Positions 40,775-48,511 of a stretch of 64,000 nucleotides of DNA are shown piece after piece. A program made the position numbers and the translations under genes. This DNA comes from Robiginitalea myxolifaciens. Lineage in GTDB: Bacteria > Bacteroidota > Bacteroidia > Flavobacteriales > Flavobacteriaceae. Numbering within the stretch: the first letter of the stretch is position 1; the number at the start of each line of letters is the position of its first letter. The notes beneath the pieces are model-generated. The model was not told the DNA's origin, ran no database searches, and saw only the letters and a list, made by a program, of their open reading frames with translations. The DNA is taken from assembly GCF_900115205.1 (NCBI RefSeq), contig NZ_FOYQ01000001.1, positions 771,240 to 835,239 on the forward strand, read 5' to 3'.

Positions 40775-41274
40775 TATTCTTTTGCTTTTAAGACAAGGGG
40801 AATCCGAAATTCGGCCGCCACCGGCACCCCTCTTTTCAAGGCGGGTTCCAGCGGGGGAAGGTCCGACATACTCCGACTCATGGTCTCATAGATCCCCGGG
40901 TACTTATTTGCCGTGGCGTTGGTAAAGGCGGTCGAATCCAGGGTAACAACTCCCTGTTGATCTACGGTAAAGTCCAACCAAAGCGTGTCCCCGGCAGGCC
41001 CCTGAAAGGTTACGCCGTTTTCCTCCATAATCAGGGATAGATTCATGAGCATGGTGCTTTCAAAACAGTCTTGTTGTCTGAATTTCGAGGCGGTTTCATC
41101 ACAAATCTCGAAGAGGGGAAACTGGTCGAGCTGATTGAAATCTATTTGTTTCATCTCCTCCTCAACATAAGCTTTGGTCCGGGCCTCGCGCGACGCGAAC
41201 CATTGACAGGAACTTAATCCTGACAGCAATACTACCCCTAAAACCAATCTGATCCTCGCCAAAATAATTTCCAA
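40774..41274 (-). CDS. Predicted lipoprotein with TonB-like C-terminal fold
   Basis: A 166-residue protein with a lipobox signal (IRLVLGVVLLSGLSSCQWFA, Cys near residue 23). The rest resembles the small TonB C-terminal-like domains common in Bacteroidota: LWLDFTVDQQGVVTLDSTAF, then a helix, then LKRGVPVAAEFRIPLVLK. Two cysteines (EICDETASKF and RQQDCFE) could pair. It overlaps ruvC by one base. Its role is unknown; it lacks a membrane anchor of the TonB type. Confidence 0.65.
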   Translation of the reverse strand: MEIILARIRLVLGVVLLSGLSSCQWFASREARTKAYVEEEMKQIDFNQLDQFPLFEICDETASKFRQQDCFESTMLMNLSLIMEENGVTFQGPAGDTLWLDFTVDQQGVVTLDSTAFTNATANKYPGIYETMSRSMSDLPPLEPALKRGVPVAAEFRIPLVLKAKE

Positions 41275-41331
41275 ATCAGCCCACTGATTTGAAATTTCAG
41301 TTTAAGCTGGATGTTGCTGGAAAATTACGAC

Positions 41332-42459
41332 TTATTTGGGATTATCGGCAGACTCCTCTGCGAGTTGCCTCAGTCGCTTTCGGGCTGTATTGGTAAAGTA
41401 GTTGTCGTATTTGCCATACGTATTGAGATAGTCCTCATAAGCCCGGGCAACGACTTCACGGTCGGCATAGGTCTTATCCATCAGGGTGCAGATCTGGTAA
41501 TCTACCCGTAAACTGGGCCCGATTTCCTCCCGTACGAGCAAATAGTATTTCAGCGCGAGTTCAAAATTCTTAGCGCCTTGTTCCAGTCGGCCTAATGCCT
41601 GGTGCTCAGCTGCCAGCGCAGGTTCCTTTGCCGCAATCGCTTTTTTGAAATAGATCCGGGCGCTATCCCGCTGAAATTCCAACTCAAAAGTCCGCCCCAT
41701 ACCGTAATAGGCCATGGCTTCACTCCCTTCAAATGTCTCGAGATTACGGAATGCAATCCGTGCGCTATCCAACCTGGAGAGCACAATATAGGACTCCCCC
41801 AACTTCTCCCAGATATGATCCTTTTCCTCTCCCATTGCAATCAGCCGCCAGAATTCCGGAATAGCTTCCCGGAAACTGTCCCGATTGTATAAGGCCTGGC
41901 CCTTGAGATTTATCAGAACAGGATGATTGGGATTGGTGCGCATACCGAGTTCAGTAAACAGAAGCGCAGAATCCGGCTCATTCTGACGGATATACTGGGT
42001 GCTCAGACTCATAATGGCCCGTAAATGCGTGGTATCCTGAGCAATGGCCTCCCGCCAGTTTTTAATGGCTCCTTCCGGGTTTGCCCTGCTGAAATCCATG
42101 AGTCCCCGGTAAAACAAAAATTCGGACTGGCCGGGATGTTGCTGGAGTAAGGTGTCCAGGTGTTTGGCAGCTATAAGGTAATTCTTGTCCTTATAGTGCA
42201 TACGGGCCAATTCAAAGCGCGAAAGTGCCCAGGCGGGGTATTGCGTAACCAGCTCCTCGTACTGCTCCCGTGCTTTGCGCTCCAAACCAATGGCATTGTA
42301 AGCTCGCGCTATTTGCAATTGTGCCCGGCGATCCTCCAATTTGGAATACGCCCGTATCGCAGCATTGTAATTGCCTACGGCATACAGGCTATCGGCCCGA
42401 GCCGGGTTCCGGACCTCCTGCGCGCGAACCTGGGTTACCACCCCAAGCAGGAAAAACAC
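41332..42459 (-). CDS. Tetratricopeptide repeat protein, exported
   Basis: A 375-residue protein made of TPR helices: YAVGNYNAAIRAYSKL at the start, RAYNAIGLERKAREQYEELV, DKNYLIAAKHLDTLLQQHPG, and more to about residue 300. The listed start is GTG 42459, which gives a signal peptide without a charged n-region (VFFLLGVVTQVRAQ). Reading the frame back to ATT 42486 adds KKRLSGFL and yields a complete signal peptide; no ATG, GTG or TTG exists upstream before an in-frame TAA. So either a weak signal peptide or a rare ATT start is used. TPR proteins mediate protein contacts. Confidence 0.75.
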   Translation of the reverse strand: MFFLLGVVTQVRAQEVRNPARADSLYAVGNYNAAIRAYSKLEDRRAQLQIARAYNAIGLERKAREQYEELVTQYPAWALSRFELARMHYKDKNYLIAAKHLDTLLQQHPGQSEFLFYRGLMDFSRANPEGAIKNWREAIAQDTTHLRAIMSLSTQYIRQNEPDSALLFTELGMRTNPNHPVLINLKGQALYNRDSFREAIPEFWRLIAMGEEKDHIWEKLGESYIVLSRLDSARIAFRNLETFEGSEAMAYYGMGRTFELEFQRDSARIYFKKAIAAKEPALAAEHQALGRLEQGAKNFELALKYYLLVREEIGPSLRVDYQICTLMDKTYADREVVARAYEDYLNTYGKYDNYFTNTARKRLRQLAEESADNPK

Positions 42460-42507
42460 TAAAAATCCCGATAATCTCTTTTTAATAGCAATGATCTTTT
42501 AATACTG

Positions 42508-43947
42508 CTAATCTAATTTAAATACAATGGGCAGCGAAAAGGGGACCTTAACCGCACCGCCTTCATGTATTCCCGGCTTCATTTTTGGCAGCCGGCCTAT
42601 AATCCTTCTCACCTCCTCTTCTAACAGCGGATGTGGTCCACGGGTCGCAATTTTTTCAATCCCACCGTCGATCCCAATGGTAAAAATGACAGCAACGCGA
42701 CCCTGAATCCCCTGGGCTTCCGCCTCTTCGGGATAATTGAAATGCTTACGCACATGCTCTATCATTTTCTTGTTGAAACACGCTTTGGGATCCGCTGCAT
42801 CTTCGCAACCTGGGAAAACGGGTACCTCATCAATAACCGCAAACGGGACCTCGACAATAGCGCGGTTGTCCTTGGTATTACCCGAAGCGGTGGCATTTTC
42901 GCCCGGAAATTCCACATCTCCGGAACTACCGCTGGCCTTTTCGATCGCAGCGACTAAGTCATCGAGGATGGCTTGGCGTTGTTCCGGGGTCAGGTCTTCG
43001 TTCTGATTGAGTATTTCCATCATTCGCGCCTTATAATCGGCAACTTTTTCCCCTTCGGTCAGGGCAACATCGCTTATGGCAGCAGGTTCTGACTCCTGCT
43101 CACAAGCGCTTACCCAAAGCATTGCTCCCAGTAGTGGAAGGACCAGTAAATAGGTAATAATATTGGATTTTCGGGTGGATTTTCTCTGTAACATTTTAAT
43201 GCGTTTTACGATTAGTGATTTCTTGAAAAAGGTATGCCCCAGGATCCCGGAGGGAACCCCAAATACCTGCCCGAGGAGTTCCCGGTAATATTGTTCCGGA
43301 GGATTGCCGGAAACGACCGTGGCGTCTGCGGCAAATTCGTGGACCTCGTCCAATAAGCGATGGTAAATCCATAATATCGGGTTAAACCAAAAAGGGATTC
43401 TCAAGGCTTCCAACAAGACTACGTCCAGGCTATGCCACTGTCGGGCATGAGCCAGTTCGTGCTCCAGAATTCGTTTTTCCTGTGCTGCGTCTAACAATTC
43501 CCCGAGGAAAATCCAATGGAAAAAGGAGAAGGCTTGGTCCGACCCGGGCAACCGGACAATGTGCATGGCTTCGAAGCTTTCGGATCGGTTTCCGCGGGAC
43601 AACCCATGAAGCTTACTCAGGCGAAATAGCAACCAGAACAGACTCATTACCGCCCCACCTGTCCAGATCGCCAGTATCCAGGAGAACCCAGAGGTCGCGC
43701 TACCCGGCCCCAATACAATGGCCTCCAGCTCAATCAGATTGGTCTCGACTAGGGCCATGTCCAGGGCTGGCAAGCTTGAATTCCTGAAAACCGGTAATTC
43801 GATTAACGGCAGGACCAGGGACACGACCAGGCTACCTACAAGAAAGACCCGATTACTGCTGAAAAAAGTCATCCGCCGCAGGGCTACCAGGTAAAAAAGT
43901 ATAAACAGGGATTGAAATAATAGTGTCTCCAGTATGTATGCAATCAT
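42508..43947 (-). CDS. M56 family BlaR1-like metallopeptidase with TonB C-terminal domain (system 2)
   Basis: A 479-residue membrane protein. Four helices lie in the first ~290 residues, with a zinc peptidase motif ILEHELAHARQWHSLDVVLL (HELAH at 163-167) and DEVHEFAADATVVSG. After the last helix (about 268-285, TYLLVLPLLGAMLWVSAC) there is an exported part with an EDLTPEQRQAILDDLVAAIE helix and a C-terminal TonB-type domain (about 385-479) with FPGCEDAADPKACF and IQGRVAVIFTIGIDGGIEKI. BlaR1-like proteases inactivate a partner BlaI on sensing a signal; TonB-type domains contact outer-membrane receptors. It overlaps its BlaI gene by 4 nt. Confidence 0.86.
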   Translation of the reverse strand: MIAYILETLLFQSLFILFYLVALRRMTFFSSNRVFLVGSLVVSLVLPLIELPVFRNSSLPALDMALVETNLIELEAIVLGPGSATSGFSWILAIWTGGAVMSLFWLLFRLSKLHGLSRGNRSESFEAMHIVRLPGSDQAFSFFHWIFLGELLDAAQEKRILEHELAHARQWHSLDVVLLEALRIPFWFNPILWIYHRLLDEVHEFAADATVVSGNPPEQYYRELLGQVFGVPSGILGHTFFKKSLIVKRIKMLQRKSTRKSNIITYLLVLPLLGAMLWVSACEQESEPAAISDVALTEGEKVADYKARMMEILNQNEDLTPEQRQAILDDLVAAIEKASGSSGDVEFPGENATASGNTKDNRAIVEVPFAVIDEVPVFPGCEDAADPKACFNKKMIEHVRKHFNYPEEAEAQGIQGRVAVIFTIGIDGGIEKIATRGPHPLLEEEVRRIIGRLPKMKPGIHEGGAVKVPFSLPIVFKLD

Positions 43948-44306
43948 GATTCCTTGTCTTTAAGTTCTTTCATTAGGGCTTCCAGTTCCTTGAGGCTGAG
44001 GTCTTCCTTTTTCATAAAGAAGGACACCAGGCTTTTATAGGAACCCTGGAAATAACCGTCGACCAATTTTTCCAGAGAACTATGGCTGTAGGCCGATTTC
44101 TCCACAATCGGGAAATACTGGTAGCCTTTGCCTTGTTGCTCATGATCTACAAAACCTTTGTTTTCCAGGATCCGGACTATGGTCGAGACCGTGTTGTAAG
44201 CGGGTTTGGGTTCGGGTAATTGCTCAATTATGCCCGCGACATTGGACTTCTGGAGCTCCCAGAGTATTTGCATTACCTCTTCTTCTGCCTTGGTTAATTG
44301 CTTCAT
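43944..44306 (-). CDS. BlaI/MecI/CopY family transcriptional repressor (system 2)
   Basis: A 120-residue winged-helix repressor beginning MKQLTKAEEEVMQILWELQK, with YNTVSTIVRILENKGFVDHE as the recognition part and a C-terminal dimerisation tail. The frame is open to an ATG at 44324, but 44306 gives the family's standard N-terminus. 44324 would also fall at the expected transcription start. It is the first gene of the blaI-M56 operon, with two perfect palindromes immediately upstream that differ from those of system 1. Confidence 0.9.
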   Translation of the reverse strand: MKQLTKAEEEVMQILWELQKSNVAGIIEQLPEPKPAYNTVSTIVRILENKGFVDHEQQGKGYQYFPIVEKSAYSHSSLEKLVDGYFQGSYKSLVSFFMKKEDLSLKELEALMKELKDKES

Positions 44307-44331
44307 AAGTGCCGGTTGAGGCATGCAATAT

Positions 44332-44365
44332 AACTAATTTTTTAGTTTTAACTAATTATTTAGTT
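44332..44365 (-). promoter_or_regulatory. Two palindromic operators upstream of blaI system 2
   Basis: AACTAATTTTTTAGTT (44332-44347) and AACTAATTATTTAGTT (44350-44365) are perfect inverted repeats with 6-nt arms AACTAA/TTAGTT and 4-nt spacers; the centres are 18 nt apart. A degenerate promoter (TTAG, 19 nt, TATATTGC on the minus strand) overlaps them. The arms differ from the CTACA/TGTAG half-sites of system 1. Confidence 0.7.
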
Positions 44366-44441
44366 GAAAGTTTGTGGCTATTATCTTCCCGAATTGACTT
44401 TCCAGTTGTAACACTTTCCCAATTTCCACGTCTAATGCGCT

Positions 44442-44975
44442 ATGGAAATTGTACTTCTTGTCCTGGGACTCTTATGTGTGATCATTGGAATTCTCGGCAG
44501 TTTTCTACCTGTTTTGCCCGGACCCCCGATTAGTTGGCTGGGGTTACTCCTCCTCTACCTTACCCCTTCCGTGCCGGACAATTGGTGGTTTCTGGTTATT
44601 ACTGCGGTGATTGCCCTGGCCATTACCGCACTGGATTACTGGTTCCCGGTAATGGGGACGAAAAAATTTGGTGGAAGCCGTGCCGGGATGATCGGAACGA
44701 CCATTGGCCTGGTAGTCGCCATATTTTTCCCGGTATTGGGTATTTTCGGGATTGTAATCTGGCCTTTTGTAGGGGCCCTGGTCGGGGAGTTGACCAATAA
44801 TTCCAACCGGGAAGGTGCGGTCAAGGCGGCCTTTGGATCCTTTCTCGGTTTTCTGACCGGGACCTTTCTCAAGTTTGTAGTGGCAATCGTCTACTTTGGC
44901 TTTTTTATTCAGATTGCCTGGCGTTACCGGGAAGGGCTGTTCGCCTTTGAACTATTCAGCTCATCGGGATTCTGA
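44442..44975 (+). CDS. DUF456 family membrane protein
   Basis: A 177-residue integral membrane protein with four to five helices, glycine-rich in the way typical of DUF456. LLVLGLLCVIIGILGSFLPV opens the protein, PVMGTKKFGGSRAGMIGTTI is the conserved central segment, and GAVKAAFGSFLGFLTGTFLK lies near the C-terminus. The family has no known function. It is divergent from the blaI system 2 gene and converges on the nitroreductase gene. Confidence 0.85.
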   Translation: MEIVLLVLGLLCVIIGILGSFLPVLPGPPISWLGLLLLYLTPSVPDNWWFLVITAVIALAITALDYWFPVMGTKKFGGSRAGMIGTTIGLVVAIFFPVLGIFGIVIWPFVGALVGELTNNSNREGAVKAAFGSFLGFLTGTFLKFVVAIVYFGFFIQIAWRYREGLFAFELFSSSGF

Positions 44976-44995
44976 TACGTCCTCAGTGGCCTACG

Positions 44996-45547
44996 TCACA
45001 ACCATGCAACCACCTCTTCCAGTGGTTTGCGATCTACGGCTTCCGCTGGAATTTCAGGATACCCCATATAGAAGAATCCCAGGCAGCGCTCCCCTTCGGC
45101 CAGCTCCAGAAATTCCCCCATATATTTTATCAAACCGGGCGAGCTCCAATAGGCGCCGATTCCTAAATTCGTAGCCACGAGCCACATATTCTGAACAGCC
45201 ATGGCTGTAGCCGCAATCTCTTCCCATTCGGGCACCCGATTCTCAGGATCCCGCTGCATGCAGATTACAATCATGGCCCCGGCTTTAGCGGGATTATTCA
45301 ACAGCTTTTGAGCCTTGAATTTCTTGGGATTCTCTTCCGTAGCCAGGTATTTTTCACTGAGAAATTTTCCCAGTTCCACCCGAGTATCGGCTGTAAGAAC
45401 CTTCAATCTCCAGGGTTCCGTCTTGCGGTGGGTAGGTGCCCAACGGGCCGCTTCTACTATTCGCCTAACGAGGTCATCGGGGATTTGTTGGGAGGAATAT
45501 TGTGCCGGGAAAATCGACCGACGCTTTCGAATGAGTTCTTCAACCAT
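44996..45547 (-). CDS. Nitroreductase family protein
   Basis: A 183-residue FMN-dependent oxidoreductase of the YdjA-like short nitroreductase group. The N-terminal RKRRSIFPAQYSSQQIPDDL has the FMN-binding Arg-Arg-Ser, VEAARWAPTHRKTEPWRLKV follows, and YMGYPEIPAEAVDRKPLEEV lies at the C-terminus. It reduces nitro or quinone-like compounds with NAD(P)H; the natural substrate is unknown. A TAAATTTG -7 box lies at 45562-45569 on the minus strand, 14 nt before the start. It is divergent from hutH. Confidence 0.87.
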   Translation of the reverse strand: MVEELIRKRRSIFPAQYSSQQIPDDLVRRIVEAARWAPTHRKTEPWRLKVLTADTRVELGKFLSEKYLATEENPKKFKAQKLLNNPAKAGAMIVICMQRDPENRVPEWEEIAATAMAVQNMWLVATNLGIGAYWSSPGLIKYMGEFLELAEGERCLGFFYMGYPEIPAEAVDRKPLEEVVAWL

Positions 45548-45621
45548 AATTGCGCTTTTTACAAATTTACAACTTGAGGCATTAGTCGTACCTTAGTCGG
45601 GACAACTTTAGCCAAACGAAA

Positions 45622-47202
45622 ATGTCTGAAAATCGATCGGTTTTCCAATATGGAGAAGACCGGCTTACGGTAGGTATTGCCCTGGGATTATCCCGAGGAA
45701 ATGTTCAGGGCAACATTGGAGCGAAGGCCGCTTCCAGGATCGAAAAGTCCGCCGCACGCGTCGCTGCAATTGTGGCTCAAAATGAAGCCGTTTATGGAAT
45801 TAATACGGGCTTTGGTCCGCTTTGTACCACCAGGATCTCCGCCAGTGAAACCAATTTATTGCAGGTCAACATCCTCAAAAGCCACAGCGTAGGAGTTGGC
45901 GACCCCATTTCGGAGGAGCTCAGCCGGCTGATGCTGGTGTTGAAAGTTCAGGCACTTGCCCAGGGGCATTCCGGGATTCAACCGAAGACCCTGGATCGAA
46001 TCCTCTGGCACCTGGAGTCGGGATATACTCCGGTGGTCCCCGCTCAGGGATCGGTGGGAGCCTCTGGGGATCTGGCCCCACTTGCCCATCTGTTTTTGCC
46101 TTTGATAGGACTGGGAAAGGTGTGGAAGGATGGAAAAATTATCCCCACCGCCACCATTATGGAGCCGCTTGGACTGGAACCGTTGGCCCTCGGACCCAAA
46201 GAAGGGTTGGCGCTGATCAATGGCACCCAATTCATCGCAGCCCATGCAGTTTTGGTTGTGGAAAAGATGCAACGCTGCTTGAACCAGGCCGATGTTATCG
46301 GGGCAATGATGATCGAAGGCTTACAGGGTTCGGTAAAACCTTTCCACCAGGGCCTGCATCAATTGCGCCCCTATTCGGGAACCCAGCACGTTGCCGAACG
46401 CATGCGAAACCTGCTTAAAGGATCAGAAATCCTGGAAGAGCATATCGATTGCGAACGGGTACAGGACCCTTACTCCCTGCGTTGCATTCCTCAGGTCCAT
46501 GGCGCCTCCCGAAATGCATGGCTCCATCTTAAGGAATTGGTGGAAATTGAACTGAATTCCGTGACCGACAACCCCATAATCCTCGAAGATGGGGAGGCGG
46601 TTAGCGGGGGTAACTTTCACGGTCAGCCCCTGGCCATGGCATTGGATTACGCCTGCCTGGCAGCCAGTGAAGTGGGTAATATCAGCGACCGCAGGATCTA
46701 CCTTGCCCTGGAGGGGAATCAAACCGACCTGCCCAAATTGCTGATGCAGGATACCGGACTCAATTCCGGTTATATGATCCTGCAATATACCTCTGCTGCC
46801 CTGGCAAGCGAAAACAAGGGCCTTTGTTTTCCGGCCAGTGCCGATAGTATTCCCACTTCCATGGGACAGGAAGATCATGTGAGCATGGGCTCGATAAGCG
46901 GGCGCAAGGCCCTGCAAGTACTGGAAAATGTCGAAAAGATCCTGGCAATCGAACTCCTCACAGCAGCCCAGGCCTTTGAATTTCGAAAGCCGCTGAAATC
47001 GGGCTGGTTCCTCGAAAAAGTCCACAATCTGGTGCGGGAACACGTGTCCTTCGCTAAAGAGGATCGCGTTTTTGCCGATGACATCGAGAAAGGACTGGAA
47101 TTGCTTCGTTCCGGGGCATTGATCGGGATGCTCGACTCGGTATCCAAAAAGAAGAAAGTGGGCCTGAAAACCCAATTTGAGAACCTCTTTGAAAGCCTCT
47201 AG
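45622..47202 (+). CDS. hutH: Histidine ammonia-lyase
   Basis: A 526-residue enzyme that deaminates L-histidine to urocanate. The Ala147-Ser148-Gly149 triad in PAQGSVGASGDLAPLAHL cyclises to the MIO electrophile. GINTGFGPLCTTRIS (about 55) and QDPYSLRCIPQVHGASRNAW (about 286) are other signatures. The length is slightly above the typical 510. It is the first gene of hutH-hutI-hutU-hutG, with an 8-nt gap to hutI, so the set is an operon. A direct repeat TTAGTCG (twice, 45582-45598) precedes it. Confidence 0.95.
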   Translation: MSENRSVFQYGEDRLTVGIALGLSRGNVQGNIGAKAASRIEKSAARVAAIVAQNEAVYGINTGFGPLCTTRISASETNLLQVNILKSHSVGVGDPISEELSRLMLVLKVQALAQGHSGIQPKTLDRILWHLESGYTPVVPAQGSVGASGDLAPLAHLFLPLIGLGKVWKDGKIIPTATIMEPLGLEPLALGPKEGLALINGTQFIAAHAVLVVEKMQRCLNQADVIGAMMIEGLQGSVKPFHQGLHQLRPYSGTQHVAERMRNLLKGSEILEEHIDCERVQDPYSLRCIPQVHGASRNAWLHLKELVEIELNSVTDNPIILEDGEAVSGGNFHGQPLAMALDYACLAASEVGNISDRRIYLALEGNQTDLPKLLMQDTGLNSGYMILQYTSAALASENKGLCFPASADSIPTSMGQEDHVSMGSISGRKALQVLENVEKILAIELLTAAQAFEFRKPLKSGWFLEKVHNLVREHVSFAKEDRVFADDIEKGLELLRSGALIGMLDSVSKKKKVGLKTQFENLFESL

Positions 47203-47210
47203 GTAGACTT

Positions 47211-48455
47211 ATGAAATCAAAAATCCAGCTTCTCGGTCCTTTTACTCAATTGCTACCCATGTCGCAGCTGCCAACAAGGGGAGCACTTAAGGACAGCTCA
47301 ATCCCCATCATTGAGGATGGGGGCTTGCTGGTCCAGGGAGATCGGATCCTGGACGTTGGCCCTTATGCGGATCTTCTTAATACGGAGGCTGGAAAGCAAG
47401 CCGAAAAAATTACAACAACAGGAGAATTAGTAGTCCTCCCCGGAATGATCGACGGGCACACCCACAGTTGTTTTGCCGGGAGCCGCGCCCGGGATTACGC
47501 CATGCGCAATGGCGGGCAATCCTATCTGGAGATCGCAGCGGCAGGCGGCGGGATTTGGGATACCGTAACCCAGACCAGAAAAGCCAGCCTCGATGTGCTC
47601 AGGGAATCATTGGTTTCCCGATGCCGGCATTTTGCAACGATGGGAATCACCACCCTGGAGGTCAAAAGTGGTTATGGCCTGAATCCGGAGGAAGAACTAA
47701 AAATGCTTCAGGCCATTGACGGGGCTGCTGAAGAAGTGCCCCAGGACCTGGTTGCCACCTGCCTGGCAGCCCATATGGCGCCCCGGGATTTTTCGGGTAG
47801 CAAGACGGCGTATCTGGATTGGATCGCAACAGAACTACTCCCCGTAGTTCGGGACAAAAACCTGGCCACCCGCGTCGATGCCTTCGTAGAAGAAACTGCC
47901 TTTAGCCCGGAGGAAATTCGACCGTACCTCGAAAAAGCAGCGGAAATGGGTTTTGACCTTACAGTCCATGCCGATCAGTTTTCCACCGGCGGTAGCGAAG
48001 TTGCCATTGCCTGCGGAGCCAAAAGTGCCGACCACCTGGAGGCAAGCGGGCCTCGCGAAATTGAATTGTTTGCCAAAAGCGATACCATTCCGGTTGCGCT
48101 ACCCGGAGCCAGCCTGGGCTTGGGTTGTGCCTTTACCCCTGCCCGGCAGCTGTTAGATGCAGGCGCTTCCCTGGCCATAGCCAGCGACTACAATCCCGGT
48201 TCTGCCCCCATGGGGGATTTGCTTACCCAGGCCGCAATCCTGGGCACCTTTGAAAAACTGAGCAATGCAGAAGTTTTGGCTGGAATTACCTTCCGGGCTG
48301 CCGCAGCACTCGGATTGGAAGATCGCGGAATTCTCGATACCGGAAAACGTGCCGATTTTATTGCCTTTCCAACCGCAGACTACCGGGAAATCCTGTATTG
48401 TCAGGGGCAACTTCGACCTTCGAAGATTTGGATTGCCGGTGAGCAAGTTTTGTGA
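47211..48455 (+). CDS. hutI: Imidazolonepropionase
   Basis: A 414-residue amidohydrolase that opens the ring of 4-imidazolone-5-propanoate to N-formimino-glutamate, the third step of histidine breakdown. The metal-binding motif GMIDGHTHSCFAGSRA is near residue 80, LEVKSGYGLNPEEELKMLQA near 148, DLTVHADQFSTGGSE near 247 and IASDYNPGSAPMGDL near 324. The length is typical. It lies 8 nt after hutH. The product then goes to hutG; hutU, encoded next, supplies its substrate. Confidence 0.95.
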   Translation: MKSKIQLLGPFTQLLPMSQLPTRGALKDSSIPIIEDGGLLVQGDRILDVGPYADLLNTEAGKQAEKITTTGELVVLPGMIDGHTHSCFAGSRARDYAMRNGGQSYLEIAAAGGGIWDTVTQTRKASLDVLRESLVSRCRHFATMGITTLEVKSGYGLNPEEELKMLQAIDGAAEEVPQDLVATCLAAHMAPRDFSGSKTAYLDWIATELLPVVRDKNLATRVDAFVEETAFSPEEIRPYLEKAAEMGFDLTVHADQFSTGGSEVAIACGAKSADHLEASGPREIELFAKSDTIPVALPGASLGLGCAFTPARQLLDAGASLAIASDYNPGSAPMGDLLTQAAILGTFEKLSNAEVLAGITFRAAAALGLEDRGILDTGKRADFIAFPTADYREILYCQGQLRPSKIWIAGEQVL

Positions 48456-48511
48456 TGCACCCAGGGAAACAGAAAGTACCCGAATGAATAACCGGCTAAA
48501 TCAATGCCGCC

